Notes under the pieces: generated by a model | What the model saw: the letters and a program-made list of their open reading frames with translations, nothing else | What the model was told of the DNA's origin: nothing | Databases searched by the model: none | Shown here: positions 51,491 to 60,397 of the stretch, piece by piece | Position numbering within the stretch: position 1 is the first letter of the stretch | How the letters are laid out: each line of letters starts with the position of its first letter | Made by a program: the position numbers and the translations under genes | Source: Chloroflexota bacterium | Lineage (GTDB): Bacteria > Chloroflexota > Limnocylindria > Limnocylindrales > CSP1-4 | Reading direction: 5' to 3' | Assembly: GCA_021802825.1 (NCBI GenBank) | Contig: JAJZRG010000017.1 | Span: 1-64,000, forward strand | DNA: 64,000 bases

Positions 51491-53086
51491 CTAGTGAACG
51501 CGCTCGCGCAGCCCCGCCCAGAACGGCTCGCGCAGCTCGGCCTTGAGGATCTTGCCGGTGCCGCCCTTGGGGAGCGACTCGCGAAAGTGGAACTCGCGGG
51601 GGACCTTGAACCGGGCCAGGCGCTCCTTGCAGTGCGCCTTGAGCTCCTTCTCGCTCGCCTTGGCGCCGGGCTTGAGCACGACGAGCGCGACCGGCGCCTC
51701 GCCGAACCGCTCGTCGGGCGCGGCCACGACGGCCACCTCGAGCACGGCCGGATGCGCGGCGATGGCGTTCTCCACGTCCACCGAGCTGATGTTCTCGCCG
51801 CCCCGGATGATCACGTCCTTGCTGCGGTCCTTGATGACGACGTAGCCCTCGTCGTCGAGGGTGGCCATGTCGCCGGTGTGGAGCCAACCGTCGCGGATGG
51901 CCACCGAGGTGGCGTCGGGCTCGCGGTAGTAGCCGATCATCACGCTGTTGCTGCGGACGAGGATCTCGCCGATCTGCTCGCCGTCGGGCCGGACGTCGGC
52001 GCCCGACGCGTCCACCACCCGCAGCTCGGTGCCGGGGATCGGCCAGCCGGTCATCGCCTGACGCTCAGCGGCGCGCTCGGGGGGTTCGGCCTCGGTCAGC
52101 ACGCGACGCGGCTGGGCGAGCGTCACGATCGGGGTCGTCTCGGACAGGCCGTACCCAACGATCGCCTGCACGCCGATCTCCTGCTCGAGCGCGCGCACCA
52201 GCGCCGGTGACGCGGGCGAGCCGCCGATGATCAGCTGGCGCAGGCTCGAGAGGTCGTGGTTCGGCCGGTCGTGATGGTGCAGCACCGCGTTGAATATCGC
52301 GGGCACGCCGAGCAGCCGGGTGACCTTGTGGCGCTCCACGTGCTGCATCAGCGCCACCGGGTCGAACTTGCGGAGCATGACGTGACGGCCGCCGGTCATG
52401 GTCACGAAATGAGGCACGCCCCAGCCGTTGACGTGGAACAGCGGGACCACGTGCAGGACCACGTCGTCCTCGTCGAACCGCAGCGCGATCTCCGCGTTGA
52501 GCGCGTGGAGGTACAGGTTGCGCTGGCTCAGCGCGACACCCTTCGGGAGCCCGGTCGTGCCGCTGGTGTAGAACAGCTCGGCCATGCCGTTCTCGTCAAC
52601 CTGCGGATGCCGCGGCTCCGTGGACGAGCCGCCGAGCAGCGCCTCGTACTCGTGCTCCGCCAGCCCGCCGCGCTGGCCCTCCATCACCACGAACACCGGG
52701 CGCGTCGAGAGCTGGGGCCGGATCGCGTCGACCAGGGGTGTGAAGTCGCGGTGGAAGAACACGGCCTTCGACTGCGCGTGGTCGAGGATGTAGGCGATGT
52801 CGTGCGGCGTGAGCCGGATGTTGATCGGGTTGAGCACCATGCCGGCCTCGAGCACGCCGTAGTACGCCTCGAGCAGCTGGTGCGTGTTGTAGGTGATGAA
52901 CGAGACGCGGTCGCCGGGCTGGAGCCCGAGATCGTGAAGCGCGTTCGCGAGACGGTGCGTCCGCTCCGCCCAGGCGCGGTAGGTCAGACTCATCTCGCCG
53001 TCCACGACGCCCACCTTCTCGCCGAAGTAGGCCGCGGCACGATCGCGGAAGTCGAGGACCGACAGGGGCACGAACACCAGGATCAC
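51491..53086 (-). CDS. Acyl-CoA synthetase (AMP-forming)
   Basis: Adenylate-forming enzyme of up to 531 aa. 'LFYTSGTTGLPKGVALSQRN' (P-loop), 'GYGLSETTPIV', '[20 protein letters not shown]' and 'DRSKDVIIRGGENISS' followed by the C-terminal lysine 'KGGTGKILKAELREP'. Similar to medium- or long-chain acyl-CoA ligases. The GTG at 53086 has little upstream signal; the GTG at 53077 has GAGGTGATC before it and may be the true start. Substrate unknown. Confidence 0.92.
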   Translation of the reverse strand: MILVFVPLSVLDFRDRAAAYFGEKVGVVDGEMSLTYRAWAERTHRLANALHDLGLQPGDRVSFITYNTHQLLEAYYGVLEAGMVLNPINIRLTPHDIAYILDHAQSKAVFFHRDFTPLVDAIRPQLSTRPVFVVMEGQRGGLAEHEYEALLGGSSTEPRHPQVDENGMAELFYTSGTTGLPKGVALSQRNLYLHALNAEIALRFDEDDVVLHVVPLFHVNGWGVPHFVTMTGGRHVMLRKFDPVALMQHVERHKVTRLLGVPAIFNAVLHHHDRPNHDLSSLRQLIIGGSPASPALVRALEQEIGVQAIVGYGLSETTPIVTLAQPRRVLTEAEPPERAAERQAMTGWPIPGTELRVVDASGADVRPDGEQIGEILVRSNSVMIGYYREPDATSVAIRDGWLHTGDMATLDDEGYVVIKDRSKDVIIRGGENISSVDVENAIAAHPAVLEVAVVAAPDERFGEAPVALVVLKPGAKASEKELKAHCKERLARFKVPREFHFRESLPKGGTGKILKAELREPFWAGLRERVH

Positions 53087-53222
53087 CTCGAGTCAGCGGG
53101 AGGGATGCTGTCAGGCCAAGTGTCGCCCCTTCACGGCAGTCGCTGCACGGCATCGCGACGTGCTCCATGCTGTGAGGTGCCCGCGGAAAGGCCGCGCGGC
53201 GGAGAACCCTGGGGAGACGCTG

Positions 53223-53915
53223 ATGCGACGGACGACGCTCGTGCTCACGCTGGCAGCGATGCTGGCCCTCGGCGCCTGCGCCAGCAATGACGTGCCATCG
53301 TCGGATGTCTCGTCGACGTTGTTCCCGTCCGCGGCGTCGCAGCCGTCGACGTCCGCCGGCGCATCCGGCGCGCCCGGCTCGATGTCGCCCGCCGCCTCTG
53401 CCTCGGCAGTCGCCACGCTGTCAGCCAGGCCAGCTGCCTCGCCAAGCGCCACGGCCACCCCGACCCCGGCGGCGACCGCGGTGTGCACGTCCGCGATGCT
53501 GACCGCCAAGGTCACACTCTGGGAAGGGGCGATGGGCAGCCAGATCGCAACCGTCAGGCTGACCAACGCGTCGAGCACCACATGCGACCTGCGCGGGACG
53601 CCAGGGCTCCAGTTGGTGGACGCGGGCGGCCACGTCTTGATTGACTCCAAGGTGGAGGGGGCGTCCGGAATGCCGCACGTGTCGCCAGGCGACAAGTCCT
53701 GGCTGCTGACCGCCAACGCGTGGGTCACCACGATGGTCCAGGTGTCCAACTACTGCGGCGCGACGACACCGGTACTGCCCACGACGATCGGGTTCTTGCT
53801 CCCATCGGACGGCGGGCGGCTGGTGGCGGCAGCTGGTCCGGGCGGCAGTGCGCCTCCCTGCTATGGGAGCCCGGGCGATCCGGGCGTGATCGCCATGAAC
53901 GGCTGGGCCCACTAG
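53223..53915 (+). CDS. DUF4232-like lipoprotein
   Basis: Exported protein of 230 aa. Signal sequence with lipobox 'LALGAC' (Cys 19), then about 60 residues of Ser/Ala/Pro linker, then a domain of about 135 residues starting at 'CTSAMLTAKVTLWEGAMGSQ' with 'VRLTNASSTTCDLRGTPGLQ' and 'VQVSNYCGATTP'. The cysteines and beta-rich pattern are typical of DUF4232. GGGGAG precedes the ATG. Role at the cell surface is unknown. Confidence 0.8.
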   Translation: MRRTTLVLTLAAMLALGACASNDVPSSDVSSTLFPSAASQPSTSAGASGAPGSMSPAASASAVATLSARPAASPSATATPTPAATAVCTSAMLTAKVTLWEGAMGSQIATVRLTNASSTTCDLRGTPGLQLVDAGGHVLIDSKVEGASGMPHVSPGDKSWLLTANAWVTTMVQVSNYCGATTPVLPTTIGFLLPSDGGRLVAAAGPGGSAPPCYGSPGDPGVIAMNGWAH

Positions 53916-53963
53916 CTGCGGGGTCCGCTCCCGACGCTCCTGCCGCGCCCGAGCGCGACGGCC

Positions 53964-55166
53964 CTACGCGGGCAGTCGGTACACGCGGCGCGCGTTCTCC
54001 GCCGCGACGAGGCGGACCACCCGATCCGCGTCCGCCCGCGACCAGTCGCCACGCGCCACCCAGTCGCCGAGCACGCGGGACATCGCGCGACGGAACAGCC
54101 ACGAGCCAAGCAGGTGCAGCTCGGGCGCGCCCCAGGCGTCCGAGCTGAACAACAGCTTGGTGAACGGCGTTAGTTCCATCGATTCGCGGACGACGACCTC
54201 CGATGCGGCGCCCGTGTAGTGCACCGCCTCGCCAACGTCGAAGTAGACGTGGGGGAACATCTGGGCGAGGTACCCGGCGTGGCGGTGGAACGGGTAGGTG
54301 TGGAGCAGCATGACCGGCGCACGCTCCTCGGTGGCCCGGATGAAGTCGGTCAGGAGGAGCGGGTCCGCGCGGTGCAAGTCGAGGTCCGGATCGCCGAAGC
54401 CCGTGTGCACCTGGAGGGGACGGCCGGTGTCGATGGCGGTCCAGATGCCGAAGCGGAGGAGCGCCTCGTCTGTCAAGCGCGCTGTCGCGCCAGCATGCAC
54501 CTCGGCCGCCCAGCGGACGGCTGCCGACGCGACTGCCTCATCGGCGGGCCGCGCGAGGTCGCGGTCGAAGCCGCCCCGGTAGGCGAGGATCGTCTTGAAG
54601 CCCACGGCTGGATCGGCGCCAGCCAACTCGGCCGCCACTGCGGCGCGGAACGCGTCGGGCCACGTGAGGGGGTCCGCGAGCTCGTACACCAGCCGCTCAG
54701 CGATCGCTTCGAGGCGGACGACGCGCGATGCAGGGCAGCCTGCCATCTCGCCCGTCGCGGCTGGGCTGGTGACGCGGCCGCCCTGGAACCCGGTCTCCAC
54801 GATGACGCGCTCGAAGCCGGCACGCGAGAGCAGGAGCCTCCCGATGGGGATCAGCCGTTCGTAGGCACGACGCGCAACGAGGTAGTCCTCGGCCGCCGCG
54901 TGGGCAGGGGCCCGTATCTGCGGCGCACACCAGCGGCGGACCGCGTGCCATACCTGCGTGTCGAAGCCCGCGGCGCGGGTCGCGGAACGCCGGTCCGACT
55001 CGATGAGCATGTCGGCGAGCGTGGCGTCGTCGACCCGCTCGCTGACGACACCGTGGACGTGGTGGTCCACGAGGCGCACCGTCGCGAGCAGCTCGTTGAC
55101 CACGGTGTCCAGCCCGTCGCAGACGCCGGCGTCCCGGATCGCCTGGGCCGCGTGCTCAGATGACAT
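53964..55166 (-). CDS. Amidohydrolase-family metal hydrolase (FluG N-domain-like)
   Basis: TIM-barrel metallohydrolase of 400 aa. 'VRLVDHHVHGVVSERV' provides the HxH metal site near residue 35; further blocks are 'RPLQVHTGFGDPDLDLHRAD', 'VMLLHTYPFHRHAGYLAQMF' and 'LLFSSDAWGAPELHLLG' (Asp near the end). In fungal FluG a domain of this type is fused to a glutamine synthetase-like domain, and here it is next to such a gene (11-nt overlap). Probably hydrolyses a gamma-glutamyl amide or a related bond, by inference. Confidence 0.83.
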   Translation of the reverse strand: MSSEHAAQAIRDAGVCDGLDTVVNELLATVRLVDHHVHGVVSERVDDATLADMLIESDRRSATRAAGFDTQVWHAVRRWCAPQIRAPAHAAAEDYLVARRAYERLIPIGRLLLSRAGFERVIVETGFQGGRVTSPAATGEMAGCPASRVVRLEAIAERLVYELADPLTWPDAFRAAVAAELAGADPAVGFKTILAYRGGFDRDLARPADEAVASAAVRWAAEVHAGATARLTDEALLRFGIWTAIDTGRPLQVHTGFGDPDLDLHRADPLLLTDFIRATEERAPVMLLHTYPFHRHAGYLAQMFPHVYFDVGEAVHYTGAASEVVVRESMELTPFTKLLFSSDAWGAPELHLLGSWLFRRAMSRVLGDWVARGDWSRADADRVVRLVAAENARRVYRLPA

Positions 55167-56493
55167 CCGCGTACCGCCGGCACTGCTCCTCGGGCGTCAG
55201 GGCGGCGAGAAGCGCAGCCTCGGTCCGCCGGATGCCCAGGTGCGTGGACAGAAGGTCCGGCGCGAACCAATCACGCGACATCTCGTCGGCCTCGATAGCG
55301 GCCAGCGCGTCGGCCTGCGTACGCGGCAGCTCACGCACGCCGAATCGCTCGCGACCGGCGGCGCCGAGCGCGTCGAGCTCCATGTCCAGCACGGCCGGCG
55401 ATGGCAGCTCGCGCGCGAGGCCGTCGAGACCCGCCCGGATCAGCACCGCCAGCACCAGCCAGGGGTTGGCGGTTGCGTCGGCCGCCCGGAACTCAAGGTT
55501 CGCGCCCGCTAGCCCGTTTGACCCGATGGTCACCACGGGGCAGATGCGGAGCATGGCCTCACGGTTCTGGCGGCCCAGAAACGCTGCCGCGGACGACCAT
55601 CGGTGCGGCGCCAGGCGGATCGGGGAGATCACCGATGACGCCGACCACCCGATCAGCGCCGGGGCGTGGGCCAGGATCCCGGCTGCGAAGCGCCCGGTGG
55701 GCGTCGTGAGGTCGAGGTCCTCGTCGAGCGTGACCGGGTTTCCGTCCGAGTCCCAGAGCGAGAGGTGGATGTGGACGCCGTTGCCCACCGCATCAGGCCG
55801 GAGGAGCGGCACGAACGACGCACGCAGGCCGTGGGCGGACGCCACGTCGCGAGTTATTGCCCGCACGAGGATCGCCCGGTCCGCGGCCGTGACCGGGTCC
55901 GCGGGGGAGACCGTGATCTCAAACTGCCCATCGCCGTACTCGGGCAGCCAGTTCTCCGGCTCCAGACCGGCAAGCGCGAGCGCCATGACCAGCTCGGACC
56001 CGAACGGCTCAGCGGCCCGGAACGCGTCCAGAGAGAAGGGCGGTGGGACGGGTAAGCCCTCGGGCCCCGGGCCGACCCGGCCGCCCGGTCCCAGAACGGT
56101 GAACTCCTGCTCGAACGCCACCCGCAGCCGCAGCCCCGTGACGTCGAGCGCACGGACCGCGTCCACGAGGGCCGTCCGCGGGTCGCAGGCCCAGGGGGTG
56201 CCGTCGGGCTCCACGATCGAGGCCAGGACGAGTTCCGAAGCGGGCCGAAGGCCCACCTCGGGCAGCAGCGCGGCCGTGCCGTCGGGGATCAGCCGGATGT
56301 CCCCCAGCGCCCCGAACGGGTTGGGGTCCGCGATGTCGCCGAATGTGGTGAGGGCGAGGTCGGCGGGCACCCAGCCCACGCCAGTGGTGCGCCGCGAGGC
56401 CAGCTCGCGCGCCTTGACGGCGCGGCCGCGGGTCACGCCGACGAGATCGCAGGTGGCGATGAACGCAAGCCGACCGTCCTCGACGAGGGTCAC
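55156..56493 (-). CDS. Glutamine synthetase-like ligase (FluG C-domain-like)
   Basis: 445-aa protein of the glutamine synthetase superfamily. Catalytic elements: 'AFEQEFTVLGPG' (metal Glu pair), 'NGVHIHLSLWDSDG' (His of the HxHxSL loop), 'SPIRLAPHRWSSAA' and 'NREAMLRICP' (ATP/phosphate Arg) and 'GANLEFRAADATANPWLV'. The N-terminal beta-grasp part is short. It lies between a cyclase and an amidohydrolase, with overlaps at both ends, so it likely makes a gamma-glutamyl amide from an amine rather than glutamine. Confidence 0.85.
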   Translation of the reverse strand: MTLVEDGRLAFIATCDLVGVTRGRAVKARELASRRTTGVGWVPADLALTTFGDIADPNPFGALGDIRLIPDGTAALLPEVGLRPASELVLASIVEPDGTPWACDPRTALVDAVRALDVTGLRLRVAFEQEFTVLGPGGRVGPGPEGLPVPPPFSLDAFRAAEPFGSELVMALALAGLEPENWLPEYGDGQFEITVSPADPVTAADRAILVRAITRDVASAHGLRASFVPLLRPDAVGNGVHIHLSLWDSDGNPVTLDEDLDLTTPTGRFAAGILAHAPALIGWSASSVISPIRLAPHRWSSAAAFLGRQNREAMLRICPVVTIGSNGLAGANLEFRAADATANPWLVLAVLIRAGLDGLARELPSPAVLDMELDALGAAGRERFGVRELPRTQADALAAIEADEMSRDWFAPDLLSTHLGIRRTEAALLAALTPEEQCRRYADVI

Positions 56494-57185
56494 GGGACGA
56501 GCGCGATGACCCGGCACGGCGAACCCGAGCCATCGACCAGCCGGAGCGGCGCCACCACGACCCAGGCGCCGAGCGGCGGGACGGACCGCAGGTTCTGGAG
56601 GTTCTCGACGTGCCACACGCCGCGCGGGTGGCTGATCTTGCGGTGGACGACGAAGTCGTCGGCGAAGCCCGGGTCGATGCCAAGGGTGTCGCTGCCGAGA
56701 CCGCACGCTCCGCGCTCCGCGACCAGGAACCGCGCAGCGTCTGGCCCAAAACCCGGGAACCTGAGCGGCCCGCCCTGGTTGCCGTACTTGACCGGGTCGG
56801 TGTTGTGCTCCTCCCAGCCCGTCCGCAGGAACACCGCGGCGCCGTCGGGGATGCGGCCGTGCGCCGCCTCGAACGCGTGGACCTGCTCGAGCGTGAGGAT
56901 CGCGTCGGGGTTGTCGCCAACCTCGGCCGAGATGTCGATGACGACCAGTGGCCGGAACAGCCGCTCGGCGCCAATTTGGTCGACGCTCTCCTTGCCCTCG
57001 ACCATGTGGCAGGGGGCGTCGAAGTGCGTGCCGGTGTGCTCGACGAAGGTCACCAGACGGTTGTAGAAGCCGTCGTGGCTCACGGTCAGGATTGTCTGGA
57101 GCGCGGGCGCCGGCGCGCCGGGCCACATGACCGTGTCCGGCCCGATGGTCTGGGTGAGGTCGACCGCCCGGAGGTTCTCGAGCAT
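56490..57185 (-). CDS. Cyclase-family (kynurenine formamidase-like) hydrolase
   Basis: Metal-dependent hydrolase of 231 aa. The signature HxGTHxDxPxH is seen as 'EHTGTHFDAPCHMVEGKE'. 'DLTQTIGPDTVMWPG' is the family start. Members hydrolyse N-formylkynurenine or other amides and esters. GTGA overlap with the glutamine synthetase-like gene downstream. Substrate not known; neighbours suggest amide chemistry. Confidence 0.88.
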   Translation of the reverse strand: MLENLRAVDLTQTIGPDTVMWPGAPAPALQTILTVSHDGFYNRLVTFVEHTGTHFDAPCHMVEGKESVDQIGAERLFRPLVVIDISAEVGDNPDAILTLEQVHAFEAAHGRIPDGAAVFLRTGWEEHNTDPVKYGNQGGPLRFPGFGPDAARFLVAERGACGLGSDTLGIDPGFADDFVVHRKISHPRGVWHVENLQNLRSVPPLGAWVVVAPLRLVDGSGSPCRVIALVP

Positions 57186-57210
57186 TGCCTGTTGCCTCGC
57201 AGCGATGGTG

Positions 57211-57241
57211 CGGCCGGCGCGCCGGTTGGACGCGCCGGCCG
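57211..57241 (-). terminator. Hairpin 2 after the permease
   Basis: CGGCCGGCGCG / CGCGCCGGCCG, 11-bp perfect stem with 9-nt loop, between the permease and cyclase genes. Confidence 0.6.
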
Positions 57242-57256
57242 GTTGGTGGCGGATCG

Positions 57257-57280
57257 GAGGCGCCGGTGGTTCGGCGCCTC
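57257..57280 (-). terminator. Hairpin 1 after the permease
   Basis: GAGGCGCCG / CGGCGCCTC, 9-bp perfect stem with 6-nt loop, beginning 7 nt beyond the permease stop. Two stems in series are typical of a strong terminator; no U-run is visible. Confidence 0.6.
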
Positions 57281-57286
57281 ATCCGT

Positions 57287-58768
57287 TCAGCTACTGGCGG
57301 CAATCAGGCCCTCGTCAGCCTCGAGACGCTCGCCCACGCGATGGGCGACACTCGGCATGAGCAGGATCGCAAGACCACCAGCGAGTAGCCAGACGATGGT
57401 GACGATCGGGTAGTAGAAGCCCGGCGTGGTGCTGTCGGGCAGCGGCCAGACGTTGCGGAACAAGGTGTAGAGGAGGACGAGGATCCCCAGGATCGGGATC
57501 ACCACCTCCCACACGGCGACCTTGGGCTTGCCGGAGAGGAACAGCAACTTGATGGCCCCGACGGTGGCGAACAGGTAGGCCACGAGCAGGATCAGGGTGC
57601 CAATCACGCCCGAGCCGGCGAAGATGTCGAACGCGTGGGCGCCGAGCACGAAGGACCAGACGAGAATGATGATCGCGGCGACGACCGTCACGATGGCGAG
57701 CGCGCCGTGCGGCGTGCCCCAGCGCTTCGACACGCTGGAGGCGAAGGCGAGGCCCGGTAGCTCGGTGTTGTCGCGGGACAGGGCGAACAGGAGGCGCGAG
57801 GCGCCGACCAGGCACGCAAGGCAGCAGCCGAACGCGGATACGGCCGCACCGATTGTGATCAGGTCGCCGATCCACGGGCCGATATAGGTGGACCCAAGAT
57901 CGCCGAGCAGCGAGCCTGAGGAGCCAAACGCCTTCATGCCGGCCGCATCGGTTCCGAAGCCCATGACCTCGATCGCCGTCACCACGACGAAGTACACGCC
58001 GCCGAACAGCGCGACGCCAAGGATGGCTCGGGGGATGTCCTTGCGCGGGTTCTTCGCCTCCTCGCCGAGGGTTGCGGCCGCCTCGAACCCCGCGAACGAG
58101 AGGAAGCCGAACACCGCCCCCAGCGCCACGGCGGACACGTCCGTGCCGCTCGGGACCGAGAAGACGCTCCAGTCCAGGCGGTGGCCATCGGGCGCAGTCC
58201 CCGTGGCGAGCTTGATGAAGATCACCATCGTGGTGACGAGGATCAGCGCAACCGTGATGCCTTCGACGGTCAGCAGGACCCGCGTGCCGTCCCGGGCAGG
58301 GACGAGCGCCAGGAACCAGGCGCCAGCCAATGCAGCCAGGCCCAGCACCAGCGGAAGGATGGGATTGATGTCACCCGCCGGGACGATCCCCAGCGACTGC
58401 AGGAATGAGGCGCCGAAGATCCCTGCTGCCATCGAGGTGACGCAGGCATAGAAGATGTAGGTGCCCATCAGGCCCCAGCCGGAGAACACGCCGGCCCGCG
58501 GGCCGAGTGTGACGCCCACGAACCCGTAGACCGAGCCGGCATGGTGCAGCTGTTGCGTCAGACGGACGAAGCCGTATGCGACGAGGAGGACGCCGACCGT
58601 CGCCATCGCGAAGCCGAGCGGCACGGCTCGGCCGATGAGGCCGGCGGTGCCCTGCGGGTTGATGTTGGCGGCCATGCTCGGCGCCATCAGCGCGAGCGAG
58701 ATGCCGATCGCCTCCCACACATTGAGCTCGCGCCTGAGCTTCGCTGGCTGATGCCCGGAGATCTCCAT
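57287..58768 (-). CDS. APC-superfamily amino-acid/amine permease
   Basis: Integral membrane transporter of 493 aa with about twelve helices. First helix region 'LNVWEAIGISLALMAPSMAA', then 'GSVYGFVGVTLGPRAGVFSG', 'GFLSFAGFEAAATLGEEAKN' and 'IGAAVSAFGCCLACLVGASR', which are typical APC blocks (the FEAAATLGEE stretch is helix 6). AGGAGGAG precedes the ATG by 9 nt. Sits between two glutamine synthetase-like genes on the same strand and probably imports the amine or amino acid they use. Confidence 0.92.
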   Translation of the reverse strand: MEISGHQPAKLRRELNVWEAIGISLALMAPSMAANINPQGTAGLIGRAVPLGFAMATVGVLLVAYGFVRLTQQLHHAGSVYGFVGVTLGPRAGVFSGWGLMGTYIFYACVTSMAAGIFGASFLQSLGIVPAGDINPILPLVLGLAALAGAWFLALVPARDGTRVLLTVEGITVALILVTTMVIFIKLATGTAPDGHRLDWSVFSVPSGTDVSAVALGAVFGFLSFAGFEAAATLGEEAKNPRKDIPRAILGVALFGGVYFVVVTAIEVMGFGTDAAGMKAFGSSGSLLGDLGSTYIGPWIGDLITIGAAVSAFGCCLACLVGASRLLFALSRDNTELPGLAFASSVSKRWGTPHGALAIVTVVAAIIILVWSFVLGAHAFDIFAGSGVIGTLILLVAYLFATVGAIKLLFLSGKPKVAVWEVVIPILGILVLLYTLFRNVWPLPDSTTPGFYYPIVTIVWLLAGGLAILLMPSVAHRVGERLEADEGLIAASS

Positions 58769-58888
58769 GGAACACTCTCCTCCTTCGGCCCGCTCCCCAC
58801 CAGCCGCGGGCGCCCTCCTACGGGGCGCTCGATCGCCCGTTCGCCGATCATGCACCGCCGCAGTAGGGCGAGGCAAGACTGCGAGGGC

Positions 58889-60247
58889 TCAGAAGACGCG
58901 CAGGACCGCAGCGCGCACCGCGTCCGGGGCCATCGCGTCGAACACGTCTGCCTCAGCTGTCCTGACGGCCACCACACAGCGCCCCAGTAGGTCGCCGAGT
59001 CCCCCGAACAGCACGGGATCGTCCTGGAGGTTGGCCAGCGCCTCGCGCAGCGAGGCGGGCAGTGGCCGGATGCCGCAGCGCGCCTGCTCCTCGGGGGTCA
59101 TGCGGGTTGGGTTCTTCCGGGCGGGCTCCGGCGGCTCGAGTCCGCGCTCGATCCCGTCGAGGCCGGCCAGAATCAGCCCGCCGAGCGCCAGATACGGGTT
59201 GCACGATGGGTCGCACGCCTTGAGCTCCACGTTGGTGGACTCCGCCTCGCGGCCCCAGAACGACGACGCCACGCGGACGGTGCACTCGCGATTGTCGAGG
59301 CCCCACGACACGGTTGAGCCGGCCCATGCGTTGGGCGCCAGCCGCTCGTAGCTGTTGTAGGACGGGCACGTCAGCGCGACCAGCGCCGGGAGATGGTCCA
59401 GCACGCCGGCGACGAACGACCGGCCGATGTCCGAGAGCAGGCGGTCAGGGCCGGCATCGGCGTCGTAGAGCAGGTTCGTCCCGCCGGCGGTCGACCAGAG
59501 GCTGAAATGGATGTGCGCGCCTGAGCCGATGCCCTCGGCCCATGGTTTGGGCGCGAAGCTCGCGATCAGGCCGTGACCGTTCTCCGCCACGCCGCGGACG
59601 GTGTCGCGGAACTTGAGCTGCTGGTCTGCCGCGGCAAGCGCGTCCCGGTAGCGGACGGCGATCTCCTGCTGGCCCGGGCCGTATTCGTTGATCGCCTGCT
59701 CGACCTCGATGCCCTGGTCCGTGAGGGCGTTCGCGATGTCGAGCATGACGCCCGCAGCGCGATCCATCCCCGCCGACGAGTAGACGGGGCCGTTGCCGAA
59801 GGGGATCACCTCGCCATCACGCTCCTGTGCGAGGTAGAACTCATTCTCGAAGCTGGCCATGACGCGGATCCCGCGTTCGGCAGCGACGCCGATGACCCGT
59901 TTGAGGAACGAGCGAGGACAACTGCCCCAGTCGAGGCCATCGTGGTCCAGTTGGTCGCAGATCACGCTGGCGGTCGCGCGCACCCAGGGAAGCCGCGTGT
60001 ACGTGGTCGGGTCCGGAACGATGCGGACCTCGCCTACCGGCGCCATGCCGTCGATGTCCACGAGGTCCTCGAGCACGTTGACCGCGTTCTGGGCCCTCGT
60101 CAGACCAACTCCCTCTCGCAGCTTGCCCGCCAACTGCCCGACGTGCACGTTCTTCCCGCGAATCACGCCCGACGGGTCGCAGTAGAGGAATCGCACCAGC
60201 CGCACGCCGTCCGCTGCGGCCTGAGCAACGACGTCGTCTGGGGTCAC
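58889..60247 (-). CDS. Glutamine synthetase-like enzyme (type I fold)
   Basis: 452-aa protein. Catalytic elements: 'MASFENEFYLAQER', 'YGPGQQEIAVRY', 'GSGAHIHFSLWSTAGG', 'APNAWAGSTVSWGLDNRECT' and 'VELKACDPSCNPYLALGG'. The last block has Lys where the canonical glutamine-binding Arg (ExR) stands in GlnA, which fits gamma-glutamylpolyamine or FluG-like ligases rather than GlnA. A beta-grasp N-domain ('YCDPSGVIRGKNV') is present. Upstream gene of the permease, with a 120-nt gap. Confidence 0.88.
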   Translation of the reverse strand: MTPDDVVAQAAADGVRLVRFLYCDPSGVIRGKNVHVGQLAGKLREGVGLTRAQNAVNVLEDLVDIDGMAPVGEVRIVPDPTTYTRLPWVRATASVICDQLDHDGLDWGSCPRSFLKRVIGVAAERGIRVMASFENEFYLAQERDGEVIPFGNGPVYSSAGMDRAAGVMLDIANALTDQGIEVEQAINEYGPGQQEIAVRYRDALAAADQQLKFRDTVRGVAENGHGLIASFAPKPWAEGIGSGAHIHFSLWSTAGGTNLLYDADAGPDRLLSDIGRSFVAGVLDHLPALVALTCPSYNSYERLAPNAWAGSTVSWGLDNRECTVRVASSFWGREAESTNVELKACDPSCNPYLALGGLILAGLDGIERGLEPPEPARKNPTRMTPEEQARCGIRPLPASLREALANLQDDPVLFGGLGDLLGRCVVAVRTAEADVFDAMAPDAVRAAVLRVF

Positions 60248-60397
60248 CGCACCCGCCTCCTCGCATCAGCCTGCGCCCGCCGACCTCGCGCGGTCCGTGT
60301 CCGCCAGCCTAGCAGCGCCGTGGAGGGACGGCACGGCCAGTTCTGGGTAGCACCGTCGTGGAAGGTTGAGAGCGAGAGGCAGCGGCGAACGCGGAGT

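Noticed and set aside
55156-57303. A 715-codon glutamine synthetase-like fusion
   Set aside because: The N-terminal part is an alternative frame of the cyclase gene. The GTG at 56493 overlaps the cyclase stop.
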